Below, piece by piece: positions 9,948 through 18,943 of a DNA stretch of 64,000 nucleotides. Origin of the DNA: CAWAHD01 sp963781785 (lineage in GTDB: Bacteria > Planctomycetota > Planctomycetia > Isosphaerales > Isosphaeraceae); assembly GCA_963781785.1 (NCBI GenBank), contig CAWAHD010000004.1:310001-374000 (forward strand). Direction: 5' to 3'. The position numbers and the translations under genes are program-made. How positions within the stretch are numbered: position 1 is the first letter of the stretch; each line of letters starts with the position of its first letter. The notes beneath the pieces were generated by a model. It did no database searches. It saw only the letters and a list, made by a program, of their open reading frames with translations, and had not been told where the DNA came from.

Positions 9948-10241
9948 GTGGTTCCTCCTCGTCTAGCGTGCTCTCTCTCCGTCGTGATTCGCCGGATGAG
10001 CGTCGACCAGGTTATCCGGGGCCTCGCCCGGGGGCCCCCGAACGCGCATTAGACAGTGACGGGTGCTCGTATGCAAAGAAAAAATGGCCGGCCCGGAGCG
10101 GTCTGGCTCGATTGACCCCCGGCCCGCCTGCTACGCATGGCTTATAGACGAAACAATTGAATCGAGTACTTATAATCTGTTAACATTTGGCATGGTGGAT
10201 TTTTCGCAGCTCTCTCCACCCCGCTGACCGGCCGCTCCTTC

Positions 10242-10370
10242 TCAAGACGCGTACTGGGCTTCGCCCTTGCCAATGGATCAGCTCTCCCTCCTGACATCGA
10301 CGACGCGGCCGATTTCCTGGCGGTAGGTCGGGTCGTTGCCGTTGCGCAAGTCAATTCGAACGAGTGGCAT
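10242..10370 (-). pseudogene. Tautomerase-family relic with its middle deleted
   Basis: After a good GGGGATGAG ribosome site, the frame begins MPLVRIDLRNGND and continues PTYRQEIGRVVD, matching the conserved N-terminus of the 4-oxalocrotonate tautomerase-like family including catalytic Pro1. After 30 codons there is a TGA. In the same frame the next twelve codons read SIGKGEAQYAS, matching the usual C-terminal end of this family (WSxGxGEAQYA), then a second TGA. A family member has about 125-130 residues, so some 85 central codons are gone. This is a decayed gene 190 bp beyond the end of the tetR-AKR cluster and on the same strand, so it may once have been its last gene. Confidence 0.72.
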
Positions 10371-10561
10371 GATCTCATCCCCTTTCGCACGCGCGGATCA
10401 GAGAAAACCGAGCGAAATTGCCCGTATACGCTTGCGATCGAATATAATAGCTGCGTATGCTGATTAATCACGACGCGCCACCACGGAAACCCTCAGGTGG
10501 CGGAGAAGATCCAGCCCGATCGATAAATCTTGAACGCTCACTTGTTCGAGTGATTGCCGTC

Positions 10562-11509
10562 TCAACCTCCCTTTCCTCTCGGAATGAACCCGGGAACGCC
10601 GGTCTCTACAACGGCATTAAACCTGACCCGCGACTTGATTCCTTCGCTAATCTCTCGCATGGCGTCTTGAGGAAGGGTGGAGACTTCAAAGTTCTCCTTG
10701 ATCCGGCTGGGGGTCTTCGAGGTGGTCAGGAGGGCCGTCCCGCGCTGGATGGCCCAGGCGAGCAAGACTTGCGCGGGGGTCTTGTTGACTCGCTTGGCGA
10801 TCGCGGTGATGACAGGATCTTCCAGCAACTTGGGCTCGCTACTGTGCCCTAGCGCCGCGAAAGCTTGCAGCACGATGCCATTCTTTCTGCAATAGTCCAA
10901 AAGGTCCCATTGCGGGAGATACGGATGGGACTCGACGTGAACAACTGCAGGCTTGATCCTCGCGACTTCGAAGATTTCTCTCGTCTGTTCCAGGCTGACG
11001 TCGGATAATCCGATGGCCTTGCACTTGCCCTCGTCCACCAGGCCCTCCAACGCCCTCCATGTATCCAGCAACGTAACCCCTTTATCATAGATCACATTGC
11101 CGTTCGCATCCCTCGGGTCTTGCTCGTCTCCAGGTTGGAAGGCAAAGGGGGTGTGGATGAGATAGAGATCGACGTAGTCGAGTTGGAGTTTCTTGAGACT
11201 GGCCTCGAAGGCGGGTTTGACGCGTTCAGGACGATGATTGTTATTCCAGAGCTTCGTGGCGATAAACACTTCCTCCCGCTTGATCTTCCCCGCCTTGAAC
11301 ACCTCCTGCATCGCTTCGCCGACCTCCTTTTCATTTCGGTAGCGTTCCGCAGCGTCGAGCTGACGAAATCCTGCCTCCAGCGCCGCCTTGGTCGCGGTTC
11401 TGGTTGCCACAGGGTCGGGAATCAATGTGCCAAATCCGAGCGCGGGCATCGCGCCGGATCCGTGGTTGAGCGCTATCTTCGTATAGCGAAGGTTGTCGGG
11501 TTCGACCAT
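10562..11509 (-). CDS. Aldo/keto reductase (AKR, 2,5-diketogluconate reductase-like)
   Basis: A 315-residue NADPH-dependent carbonyl reductase. Catalytic residues fall at Asp52, Tyr57 (QLDAAERYRNEKEVG), Lys86 (FIATKLWNN) and His119 (VDLYLIHTPF). The phosphate-binding loop near the end reads LLTTSKTPSRIKENF. A GGAGGAG box seven bases before the ATG supports the start. It lies 60 bp after the MOSC/reductase gene on the same strand and is likely the last intact gene of the tetR-mug-MOSC-AKR cluster. In that context the plausible role is reduction of reactive aldehydes or dicarbonyls. It is a different AKR subfamily from the gene at 8967-9947. Confidence 0.93.
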   Translation of the reverse strand: MVEPDNLRYTKIALNHGSGAMPALGFGTLIPDPVATRTATKAALEAGFRQLDAAERYRNEKEVGEAMQEVFKAGKIKREEVFIATKLWNNNHRPERVKPAFEASLKKLQLDYVDLYLIHTPFAFQPGDEQDPRDANGNVIYDKGVTLLDTWRALEGLVDEGKCKAIGLSDVSLEQTREIFEVARIKPAVVHVESHPYLPQWDLLDYCRKNGIVLQAFAALGHSSEPKLLEDPVITAIAKRVNKTPAQVLLAWAIQRGTALLTTSKTPSRIKENFEVSTLPQDAMREISEGIKSRVRFNAVVETGVPGFIPRGKGG

Positions 11510-11569
11510 TGTTTCACTCCTCCGATATTTCCCAGGTGGACTAGAGCCCGCGACTGTCGCGGACCAGCT

Positions 11570-13333
11570 CTAGATGTCGATTGCCAGATCTTCCCGGGGG
11601 AGCGAGCAACAAATCAATAGGTTCCCTGCCGCCGGAGGTTCGAGCGGCTCGGGATCATACTTCACCGACCCGGAAATCAACCCGCACTCGCAGGTATGGC
11701 AAACTCCAGTCCGGCAAGACCAGCGCACCGGGACGTCGCAGGCTTCCGCGAGCTCCAGCAGGCTCTGGAACTTGGGATCCCAGGAGACCGTGAGGCCGGC
11801 GCGAGCAAATGAAATACTTGGACCCTTGCCGGGCGACCCGGCAGGTGCGTGCGGTAGCCGGCGCGGCGCCTCCTTCACACCCGGCGTGAGGGACTTGCCT
11901 GAACCGAAAATCTCCGTGTGGACGCGATCACGGGCCACGCCCCAACCGTCGAGTCCGGCGGTGAAGTCCTCAAGGAAGGCGGGAGGGCCGCACAGATAAA
12001 AATCGGATTCGCGGGGTACGCCCAGCTTTTCGAGGACCGTGGCGGTCAGCCGTCCGGCAGCATCGAAGTCAACGCCCACCTGGTCAGCCGCGTCGGGCCG
12101 GCTGTACTGGACGTGGCTCCGGGCATGGGGCAGCTTGGCCAGCAAATCGCGTGTTTCTCGGGCAAATGGATGATCCAGGCGGTTGCGCGCTCCATAGATC
12201 CACCAGACCGGCCGCGGCGACGCGTGTGCTGCCAGCGCGTGGAGCATGGCCATCACCGGGGTCACACCCACGCCGGCGCTCAACAGCACCACAGGAAGCT
12301 CGCCGCGCTGCAGGATGAAGGCGCCGCGGGGCGCGCTGACATCCAGGACATCGCCTGTACGAAGCTGCGTGCTCAAGTAAGTGCTGGCGATTCCGTGCGG
12401 TTCCTCCTTGATGCTGATGCGATAACGACCAGCGTCCGGCAGATCGGACAGCGAGTAACTGCGCAAGACCGGAGGAGCGTCAGCTTCAGGAAACAATCGC
12501 AACACCACGAACTGCCCGGGCAGAGGGACAGTCAGAGGACGACCATCCACTGGCTCGAGCACCAGTGAGACCACACTGCTGCTCTCGCGATCCATTCTGG
12601 CCATTTTCAGAGGCCGGAATCCAGGAGCAGCCGTGATGATCTGTTCTGGTGACGTCAGTCCGGCATTTCCTGTGCGCGAACCCGGCTGCGTCATCTGCCG
12701 GAGAAGAGCCTCGAAGGAAGACTTCCAGCCCGGGCTCAGGGCCGGGATGCGCAGAGCCCGCTCAAGTTCATCTTTGGCGGGTCCGGGAAGATAGAGAAGC
12801 GCGTCGATCGCGGCGACCGTGAAGCGTTCAGGGCCCTCGGCAACTTTGACGATTTCATCGCCAGCGCCCACCTCACCCTCTTCTAGCACGCGAAAATAGA
12901 ACCCCGGGCGGTGATGCGCGACCAGCAAAGCCGCCATCCTGGGCTCATCCATTCGTATGCCAACACGGTAGCAGGTGACACGCGGCTGCGTAACTTCGAA
13001 CACAGCGCCGCCGATGCGATAGCGATCGCCGACGCAGACCTCGCTGTCGGCGAGGCCTTCCACCGTGAAGTTCTCTGCGAATTGCCCGAATGTCAAATCG
13101 GCTCGCTTCAGTTCACGCTGCCAATAGTGATAGGAATCAATCTGGTAGACAAACACAGCCCGGTGTTCTCCACCGTGACCGGCTAGATCACCCTGTGCGT
13201 CACCATCGATGTTGAGCCGCCGAACCAGGCGCCGTCCCTGCACTGGCTCCTTCCACACGGACGTGTAGACAGTCTTGCCGCGCCACGTGATCTCGCGGGG
13301 AAGACCCACGTTGACTGACAATAACCGTGCCAT
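11570..13333 (-). CDS. MOSC - ferredoxin reductase - [2Fe-2S] ferredoxin fusion oxidoreductase
   Basis: A 587-residue three-domain enzyme. Residues 1-210 form a YiiM-like MOSC domain that binds molybdenum cofactor (GDLAGHGGEHRAVFVYQ, and the conserved Cys in PRVTCYRVGIRM). A ferredoxin-NADP-reductase-like module follows, with the flavin motif RSYSLSD and the NAD(P) loop GVGVTPVMAMLHAL. The end is a plant-type [2Fe-2S] domain with CRTGVCHTC and a last Cys in LLICC. Length matches known MOSC/FAD-oxidoreductase proteins. Electrons should flow NAD(P)H to flavin to Fe-S to Moco, reducing N-hydroxylated compounds as YiiM and YcbX do in E. coli. An AGGAGGT box precedes the ATG. It begins 36 bp after mug. 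The substrate is inferred. Confidence 0.92.
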   Translation of the reverse strand: MARLLSVNVGLPREITWRGKTVYTSVWKEPVQGRRLVRRLNIDGDAQGDLAGHGGEHRAVFVYQIDSYHYWQRELKRADLTFGQFAENFTVEGLADSEVCVGDRYRIGGAVFEVTQPRVTCYRVGIRMDEPRMAALLVAHHRPGFYFRVLEEGEVGAGDEIVKVAEGPERFTVAAIDALLYLPGPAKDELERALRIPALSPGWKSSFEALLRQMTQPGSRTGNAGLTSPEQIITAAPGFRPLKMARMDRESSSVVSLVLEPVDGRPLTVPLPGQFVVLRLFPEADAPPVLRSYSLSDLPDAGRYRISIKEEPHGIASTYLSTQLRTGDVLDVSAPRGAFILQRGELPVVLLSAGVGVTPVMAMLHALAAHASPRPVWWIYGARNRLDHPFARETRDLLAKLPHARSHVQYSRPDAADQVGVDFDAAGRLTATVLEKLGVPRESDFYLCGPPAFLEDFTAGLDGWGVARDRVHTEIFGSGKSLTPGVKEAPRRLPHAPAGSPGKGPSISFARAGLTVSWDPKFQSLLELAEACDVPVRWSCRTGVCHTCECGLISGSVKYDPEPLEPPAAGNLLICCSLPREDLAIDI

Positions 13334-13369
13334 ATGGACCCCTACCTCCTATTTCCTGTTTGGGTTTAT

Positions 13370-13951
13370 TCATCGGCGCCCGTGCTGTGCAATGGCCCAG
13401 AGGCGGAGGTCTCCGAAGAGTTGTGCGAGGGCGGCGGGCTGGTAGTGGGCGTTCAAGCCGCTGGGGTTGGGGAGTACCCAGGCGTGGCTGCCGCCGAAGG
13501 GGGTCTTTTGGAGGCCGACGCGGGCGTCTTTGATGCCGGAGACAATGCGGTAGGGGCCGATGCCGACGAAGGCGACGACGGTGGGGCGCCAGCGTTTGAC
13601 TTTGGCTTCGAGGCGCTGGCCGCCGACGCAAAGTTCGTCGTCGGTAAGTTCATCAGCGCGGGCGGTGGCGCGTGCGACGATGTTGGTGATGCCGAATTTG
13701 AGGTCGAGAAGGAGGGATTCTTCAAAGGGTGAGAAGAGGCGCGGGGTGAAGCCGCCGCCGTGGAGGGCGGGCCAGAAGCGGTTGCCGGGACGGCCGAAGT
13801 GGCGGCCGATCGCGGCGGTGTAGAGGCCGGGGTTGATGCCGGCGAAGAGGACAATGAGGTTTTTGGCGGCGAGATCCGGGACGACCTTGTTGCGCGCGGC
13901 GAGGAGCTGGGCTTTGGTGGGTTTCCAGGGAGTCGGCAATGTCCGATTCAT
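13370..13951 (-). CDS. mug: G/U mismatch-specific DNA glycosylase (Mug)
   Basis: A 193-residue base-excision repair enzyme of the uracil-DNA glycosylase superfamily, removing uracil or thymine opposite G and exocyclic adducts such as ethenocytosine. The catalytic motif GINPG (residues 38-42, Asn40) and the wedge motif NPSGLN (162-167) are both visible, with GNRFWPALHGGG between them as in Mug. The ATG chosen gives MNRTLPTPWKPT but has no clear ribosome site. A TTG at 13975 overlapping the tetR stop is an alternative that would imply translational coupling. It sits between tetR and the MOSC fusion gene, an unusual partner set for this enzyme. Confidence 0.9.
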   Translation of the reverse strand: MNRTLPTPWKPTKAQLLAARNKVVPDLAAKNLIVLFAGINPGLYTAAIGRHFGRPGNRFWPALHGGGFTPRLFSPFEESLLLDLKFGITNIVARATARADELTDDELCVGGQRLEAKVKRWRPTVVAFVGIGPYRIVSGIKDARVGLQKTPFGGSHAWVLPNPSGLNAHYQPAALAQLFGDLRLWAIAQHGRR

Positions 13952-13967
13952 ATTGTCGACAAAAATG

Positions 13968-14543
13968 TCAGGCAATCAGGGTCTCAAGGATCCATTGGGT
14001 TGTGGCCTCGAACCGGCCGATATCGCGAAAGGCCCTGGCTGTCAACAACGCCCCTTCGAGCGCCGAGAACAAGAACCGGGCGGCCGCATCCGCGGACCCT
14101 TTGAACCGGAGTCGCCGCGTCTTTCGCCCTTCTTCCAGCAACTTCGCAAGCCATTTCTCGTTGGCCGCGAAGAGCCGCCGGACCGCTTGTCCCAGGGCGT
14201 CCGGCAAGGTCTCCTGCTCGACTGCAAGCATGGCCCCCAGGCACATCCGGTTGTGACAACCGATCGTGGTGGACTGAAAGAGCTGGATGAATCGCTCCAG
14301 CCGGCGCCGTGGGTCCTTCTCCGCGGCGTCGAGTTGAGCGAGGTTCCTGGCGAACACGTCCCTTTCATTCTCGATCAAGGCTTCGCCCAGGTCGCCCTTG
14401 GTAGGGAAATAATAGTGGATGCTCGCCGTCTTGATCCCTATCTGCTCGGCCAGATCGCGATAGCTGAAACCGTTGTAGCCCCGCGTCCGCACCAACGTCT
14501 CGGCCAGATCCAGCAACTCTCTGCGCGTATCGCGATCGCTCAT
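13968..14543 (-). CDS. TetR/AcrR-family transcriptional repressor
   Basis: A 191-residue regulator. The N-terminal helix-turn-helix covers about residues 27-47 (YRDLAEQIGIKTASIHYYF), followed by PTKGDLGEALIENE, the usual TetR continuation. The C-terminal ligand-binding domain has RMCLGAMLAVEQETLPDALG, which resembles TetR repressors that sense electrophiles or small organic effectors. The ATG giving MSDRDTRREL is preferred over an upstream start that adds an unlike leader. It heads the minus-strand cluster with mug, the MOSC fusion and an aldo/keto reductase, and a palindrome about 105 bp upstream is its probable binding site, implying autoregulation. Confidence 0.92.
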   Translation of the reverse strand: MSDRDTRRELLDLAETLVRTRGYNGFSYRDLAEQIGIKTASIHYYFPTKGDLGEALIENERDVFARNLAQLDAAEKDPRRRLERFIQLFQSTTIGCHNRMCLGAMLAVEQETLPDALGQAVRRLFAANEKWLAKLLEEGRKTRRLRFKGSADAAARFLFSALEGALLTARAFRDIGRFEATTQWILETLIA

Positions 14544-14647
14544 CGCTCGATTCCGATCGGCAAAGAATCGGAGGCGCTCAGGACCGCCCGGAGCCAATCC
14601 TGAAAAACCTCGTCATCTGTCATTTCTCTGCACCCGCTCACTCAATA

Positions 14648-14665
14648 CTACCTACTAGATGGTAG
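14648..14665. promoter_or_regulatory. Probable TetR operator (18-bp perfect palindrome)
   Basis: The site has the form CTACC-NN-CTAG-NN-GGTAG and is symmetrical at every defined position. It lies about 105 bp before the tetR start codon in the only intergenic space upstream of the cluster. Size, symmetry and the central CTAG match operators of AcrR/NemR-type TetR repressors. Binding by this particular repressor is inferred. Confidence 0.65.
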
Positions 14666-14845
14666 ACAGTCAATGGGGGCCAAGGTGTTTTCGAAGAGTC
14701 GTGAAGCAAGCTCGGAATAATGTTCGCAGGCGGTGCTCGCCGGGTGCGCGCCTGCAGACTAACTCATCGCGTACCTGTTTCCCTCCCTCGAGTCAGCCCG
14801 CTTCCCTCCGGGAACAACTTGGCCTGCCTCGACTTTGTCGCGCCG

Positions 14846-16652
14846 CTAACGGTCCCAGGGCAGGCTCAAGGTCGGTGGATTCACATACCGGCGGACTCGC
14901 AAGGCGAGTGTGCCCCCGCACCCCGGCGCGAGGCGGACGCGAAGGACCGGCGATCCGACCGCAATCGTGCGGCCGCCGTACTCGACCGAATCGCAGGAAT
15001 GCTCGGCGTAGCCACCGGACTGCACGAGTACCCAGCGGCTCCGGGTCTGGTCCAGGTTCACGAGGCGCAACACCGTCTCGTCGGCCGAGAGCTTCTCAAC
15101 AAGAGCAGCCACCTCTGGCGGCAGCCCTGCCCTCCTGGCTTCCGGGTCGAAATAGCGAACGCGGCAATGCAAGACGGTTCCACGATTGCCGGGGGGAATC
15201 CCACCCAGCACCAGGTGGACGAGCTCATCGACAACGGCCGGATTGTAGCCCAGAGGATCGTCCGCAAGCCGGGTGTCGGGGCTGGTCGTGTCGTTTTCCA
15301 TCCCGGCGATCTTTTCCCTCAACCGGCGAAACTCGGCCCGGAAAGCATGTTCCGGGTAGTCGGGCGCTTCTCCTCGCAGGAACGCTTGCCACTGTGTGCG
15401 CGGTGCGATGCGCCGGTCCTCTTCGCGCATGGACCAGTACCAGAGTTGATCGGCCCCGTCGCTATAGGGCGCCGGCTGGAAATCGTGCCAGCCCTGTTCG
15501 CCGTACATGCGCGGGTAGAGCTTGCGATTATCAACCGTCTTGGCCCGGGCGTTGATGGTGGCGATCTGCTTGCGCCAGACGTCCAGAAACCGATCGTCGC
15601 CAGTCAGCAGGTACGCGTTGCTGAACCCGATCAAGGCCAGGTGGGTCGTGTTTCGCCGTACGAGCTGGCCCGTGACGGGGTGCTTGTAACCAAAATCCCA
15701 GCCGTACACGCCGCCGTACCACTTCCCCGACTTTCCCCCGATCTTGCCAAGAAGCCCAACCTTCGAGGGGATGATCCCGCCATTCGCGATCGTTCGCTGC
15801 CGCCATGCTTCGACATAATCCAGAAGCCATGTCTTGTACTTCTCCTCGTGGGACAGCATATAAGCATTCAATGCGAGCGTGGTTGCGCTCAGATTCGAGG
15901 GGTGATCTCCAACGATGTCGTTGTAGCCCTGGAAGTGCTGGACCATCTGCTCATAGGTCTTCTCGCCGTGCCCGAGCCGGAACCGGTTTTCGACTTCGAT
16001 GGGATCTCCCGCCCAGTCGAGTCCCGTGGCGGGGCGCAAGAGCGGACCTTTGCTGCCGCTCAACAGGCTCCGGATGATCTTGTGGCTGGGATCGTAGTTC
16101 GGGGCGCCCGGATCCTCGTTCATGTAGAAACCGGCGTAACGTCGCACGCGAACCTGAAACTTACGGTCGTTCGGATCTCCGAGCCCCATGAGGTTGAAGA
16201 CGGTCAGTCCTTCGCCGTTGTGCAGCCAATCGAACATAACGGGGAACTCCTTGAAGTACATCCCGTCCCGCGCCATCGGAACCTGAACGGTCCTCGCCTG
16301 GGTGTACTGGCGGAGATGACCCTCCCATCCTTTCGTGTAAAGCCGGCGGACCTCCTCAGGTGCTCCCAGGGCATAGAGGATCGGCCAGTTGGTCAAGTTT
16401 TCGATTGCGTCGTCGGGCCCATCGTCGCCTCCCCAGCGCTCGACGCACTCGAGCCGACCTTGTTCGTCGAAGTACTTCCTGAAGAACAGCTCGCATGAGC
16501 GCTGCGCTGGCCTTGATCAGCTCGCGCTCCAGCAAGGCCCACGACGGGGGAGTCTCCGGCGTGGCGACGTCGACCGTCACCATCGGTCCCGGAGCCGTCA
16601 GAGTGAGCGCCGCAACAAACGCGAATTCTCCCCAGAGTCGACATTGACGCAT
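14846..16652 (-). CDS. Secreted planctomycete protein, toroid-like, one frame break
   Basis: A signal peptide (QCRLWGEFAFVAALTLTA) begins the first part, which reads to PSWALLERELIKAS. The frame changes at 16499-16507, where two GCGC sites are adjacent. It continues with CELFFRKYFDEQGRLEC, VERWGGDDGPDDAIENLTNW and a long helical region to 14846. Restored length is about 600 residues. Regular helices with Trp, Tyr and Gly-rich turns (FKEFPVMFDWLHNGEG, NLSATTLALNAYMLSHEEKY) suggest an alpha/alpha-toroid like those of glycoside hydrolases or polysaccharide lyases. I do not recognise a catalytic motif. It is probably intact in the organism because the join restores conserved-looking sequence with no residues lost. 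Confidence 0.65.
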
Positions 16653-16770
16653 TTCTTGGCTCCCAATGGGCGGTCAACCGGCAATCCCCCGGAGTACGCG
16701 GTCGCGAAGGGGAGCGAGGTCGTACCGCCGAATTTGGAAAATAACGACTCGCGTCCCCGTTTCCGTTCCA

Positions 16771-18462
16771 TCAGGAAGAAACGTCCTCGATCTCGAGCCG
16801 ATACTCGGTCTTCAATTGCCGGATCGCGTCGGCGACGGCGGATTCACAGTGTTTGGAGTAGGTAAGGGTCAGGTTCAGGCGATCGATCTCGGTCGGGCAC
16901 TGGCACTCCAGAAGCAGGCCGTGGAGCCTGTCCAGCAACGCTCGATCCGGACACACCAGTTGCACCCGCGTCATACGGGTCAGCGTTACGCGTGGTTTGG
17001 GCTCACGCGGATTCGCCCGGCCAGCCGATCCTTTCGGAAATCGGCTCGACGCGCTTTTGGGCACCGGCGCAAAGGCTTGGTCGCCGTGCTTGATCGTCAC
17101 GGGCATCAGTTCTCGGCGTTCCAGTTCGTCGAACAGCTTGTCGGGGGAGCGGACCAGGCGGATCCCCGCAGCAACGCGCTCGACCGTGAAAGGATCGGCC
17201 GCTGGCAGGTCCTGGTCCGTCTCCAGCACGGAACAGTTCATGTACAAGACGAATTTCTCACCGTGCTCCGTCCAGGCGGATAGTTCGTGGACAATGTTTG
17301 CCGGCAACTCGCCGCCGACCAGAGCCCGCAACACGCCCGCGGCGTCCAGGTCGGGAGAAGCGGCCCGGGCAGCCGCGACCTTCTGTTTTGTCAGCTTCAA
17401 GACGATGGACGTGCCTTGCGACACCATTTCGCAGAGCGGCGCAAGCTGGGCGAGGACGGCCGCCGGGTACGCTTCCGCAATGACATGGACGTCAAAGTTG
17501 GGAGACACGGTGACCCGTGGTTCGACGACGCGCCCCGCGAGGGCGCGGCGCAACCGATCGCTGACGCGGAAGGCCTGTAAATAGCCCAGCGAGGGATAAA
17601 TGGGCCTTGGGGGCTTCCGCGCATAGGCCACGTCCACATAGCGGAGCACCAGCGGAATACCCTCCAGGAACCGCTCGATATATCGGCCTTCGACCCGTTC
17701 GAACCCGTCCGGATCGCTCTCGCGGATGTCGATCTCGTGCCCCCACTCGTGCTTGCTCTCGTGGAAATTGCCGTAGCGGCCGGACCTGGCATCGTGCTCG
17801 TTCTTGAACCGTGGTTTCGCGGGAATGAGAAAATAACGATGGTGCTTTTTCAGATGTTCGACCATCGCGGACGTGCTCAGCCACTGGTCGCTGGGGCACT
17901 CGGCCAAGAGCCCCAGCAGGAAGCGGCGGACCGGGGGGAAATCGAGCGTGGGCATGACGCCGACAGCCGATCCCCAATAGTTGAACCCGTTCAACCGCCC
18001 CAGCACGTTCCGGCGATAGAACTCGCTGGCCGAACCCTGTCCCTGGCGGATCAGCAATTCCAGGAGCGTCGATTCTTGCTTCGCGGCCTTCGCCGCGAGG
18101 AACTGCTCGTAGGGCTTCGCCCGGAACTCGATGTAGTTATCCGGAAACGACCGCTCCTGGCTGGTGTGGCCCGCGTATTGGCCCTGCGTATCGTACTGGA
18201 TAAAACCGAGCCCAAGAGCAACTTTATCCACGAAGTCGATCCACGCCGAAGAGCCCTCTTCGTCCAATTCCCGCACCGCGTCCGGGTCCGACAAGAGCCT
18301 GGCAACTCGTTTCGCATCGGCCTTGCTCAGCGCGTTCCCCCGGTGCGAGCGTTTTATCTCGCGAGCACGGACGAAATCGGCAAAGACGTGAAGGTCTCGC
18401 CGCAAGTCCGGCAACGCCGTGGCAACGTCCAGAGAGGCAACGTCGATGGACTCAAGGTTCAC
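16771..18462 (-). CDS. Helicase-associated (XPB/Ssl2-like DNA-binding) domain protein
   Basis: A 563-residue protein without Walker motifs. The region around residues 320-420 (VSPNFDVHVIAEAYPAAVLA, LCEMVSQGTSIVLKLTKQKV, LRALVGGELPANIVHELSAW) matches the Helicase_C_3 type XPB/Ssl2-like DNA-binding domain that occurs as stand-alone proteins in many bacteria. The preferred start is a GTG inside the preceding gene, 11 bp before that gene ends, with AAGGAG ten bases upstream, which indicates translational coupling. The helicase motor is absent, so it probably acts as a DNA-binding partner or regulator. The pair might alternatively be one protein split by an indel, but the ribosome site argues for two. 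Confidence 0.72.
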   Translation of the reverse strand: MNLESIDVASLDVATALPDLRRDLHVFADFVRAREIKRSHRGNALSKADAKRVARLLSDPDAVRELDEEGSSAWIDFVDKVALGLGFIQYDTQGQYAGHTSQERSFPDNYIEFRAKPYEQFLAAKAAKQESTLLELLIRQGQGSASEFYRRNVLGRLNGFNYWGSAVGVMPTLDFPPVRRFLLGLLAECPSDQWLSTSAMVEHLKKHHRYFLIPAKPRFKNEHDARSGRYGNFHESKHEWGHEIDIRESDPDGFERVEGRYIERFLEGIPLVLRYVDVAYARKPPRPIYPSLGYLQAFRVSDRLRRALAGRVVEPRVTVSPNFDVHVIAEAYPAAVLAQLAPLCEMVSQGTSIVLKLTKQKVAAARAASPDLDAAGVLRALVGGELPANIVHELSAWTEHGEKFVLYMNCSVLETDQDLPAADPFTVERVAAGIRLVRSPDKLFDELERRELMPVTIKHGDQAFAPVPKSASSRFPKGSAGRANPREPKPRVTLTRMTRVQLVCPDRALLDRLHGLLLECQCPTEIDRLNLTLTYSKHCESAVADAIRQLKTEYRLEIEDVSS

Positions 18463-18943
18463 GATTGGCCAGCTCCTTGACGACGTGTCCCATTTGGGCC
18501 ACGAGGCGTTTAACCTCGGCAACCGCCAGGCCAAACTGCCACCTTTCCATTTTCGTCTTCCTCGCCAACGATTCCGGGCCGAGCGCGAGAAGGAGGATCC
18601 CCCCGCGCACCAGCCGGTCTTTCACCCTGGCGAACACCCCCTGAAAGCGCTGCGAAAACGTGCCATCAAACCACCGCTCTTTGCGGGGCGGATCAAGGCG
18701 GCTAAAAAAGGCAACGTCCACGGGCTTGTCCTGGCTCCTGAGCAGGTGCAGCAGAGCGATTTCCGTACGATCGAGCCTACGCATCGCGACCGCCACGCCC
18801 GCATCCGAGAGGAACAGGGCTTCGAGCATCGAACGTGAAGACGCAGCCCGGTTCGGCAGTCCGCGGTTCTTGCAAATGGCCCTGACGTCGGCTTCGGCCA
18901 GGACCTCATGGCACATTTGGTGAAGCATTTCCGTTTGGTTCAC
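18452..18943 (-). CDS. Small helical protein paired with the helicase-associated domain protein
   Basis: A 163-residue protein starting at a GTG after an AGGAAGGGAG ribosome site. Content is mostly helical: MCHEVLAEADVRAICKNRGL near the start resembles a SAP-like or winged-helix beginning, and AVAMRRLDRTEIALLHLLRS follows. It overlaps the next gene by 11 bp with a strong ribosome site for that gene inside its own 3' end. In related proteins the equivalent N-terminal region is fused to the XPB-like domain, so the two products very likely work together. No enzymatic motif is seen. Confidence 0.65.
   Translation of the reverse strand: MNQTEMLHQMCHEVLAEADVRAICKNRGLPNRAASSRSMLEALFLSDAGVAVAMRRLDRTEIALLHLLRSQDKPVDVAFFSRLDPPRKERWFDGTFSQRFQGVFARVKDRLVRGGILLLALGPESLARKTKMERWQFGLAVAEVKRLVAQMGHVVKELANREP

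Noticed and set aside
16771..18943. A frame break between 18452 and 18462
   Set aside because: A GTG with AAGGAG ten bases upstream sits inside the first gene's end, which explains two coupled genes without any indel; kept only as an alternative.
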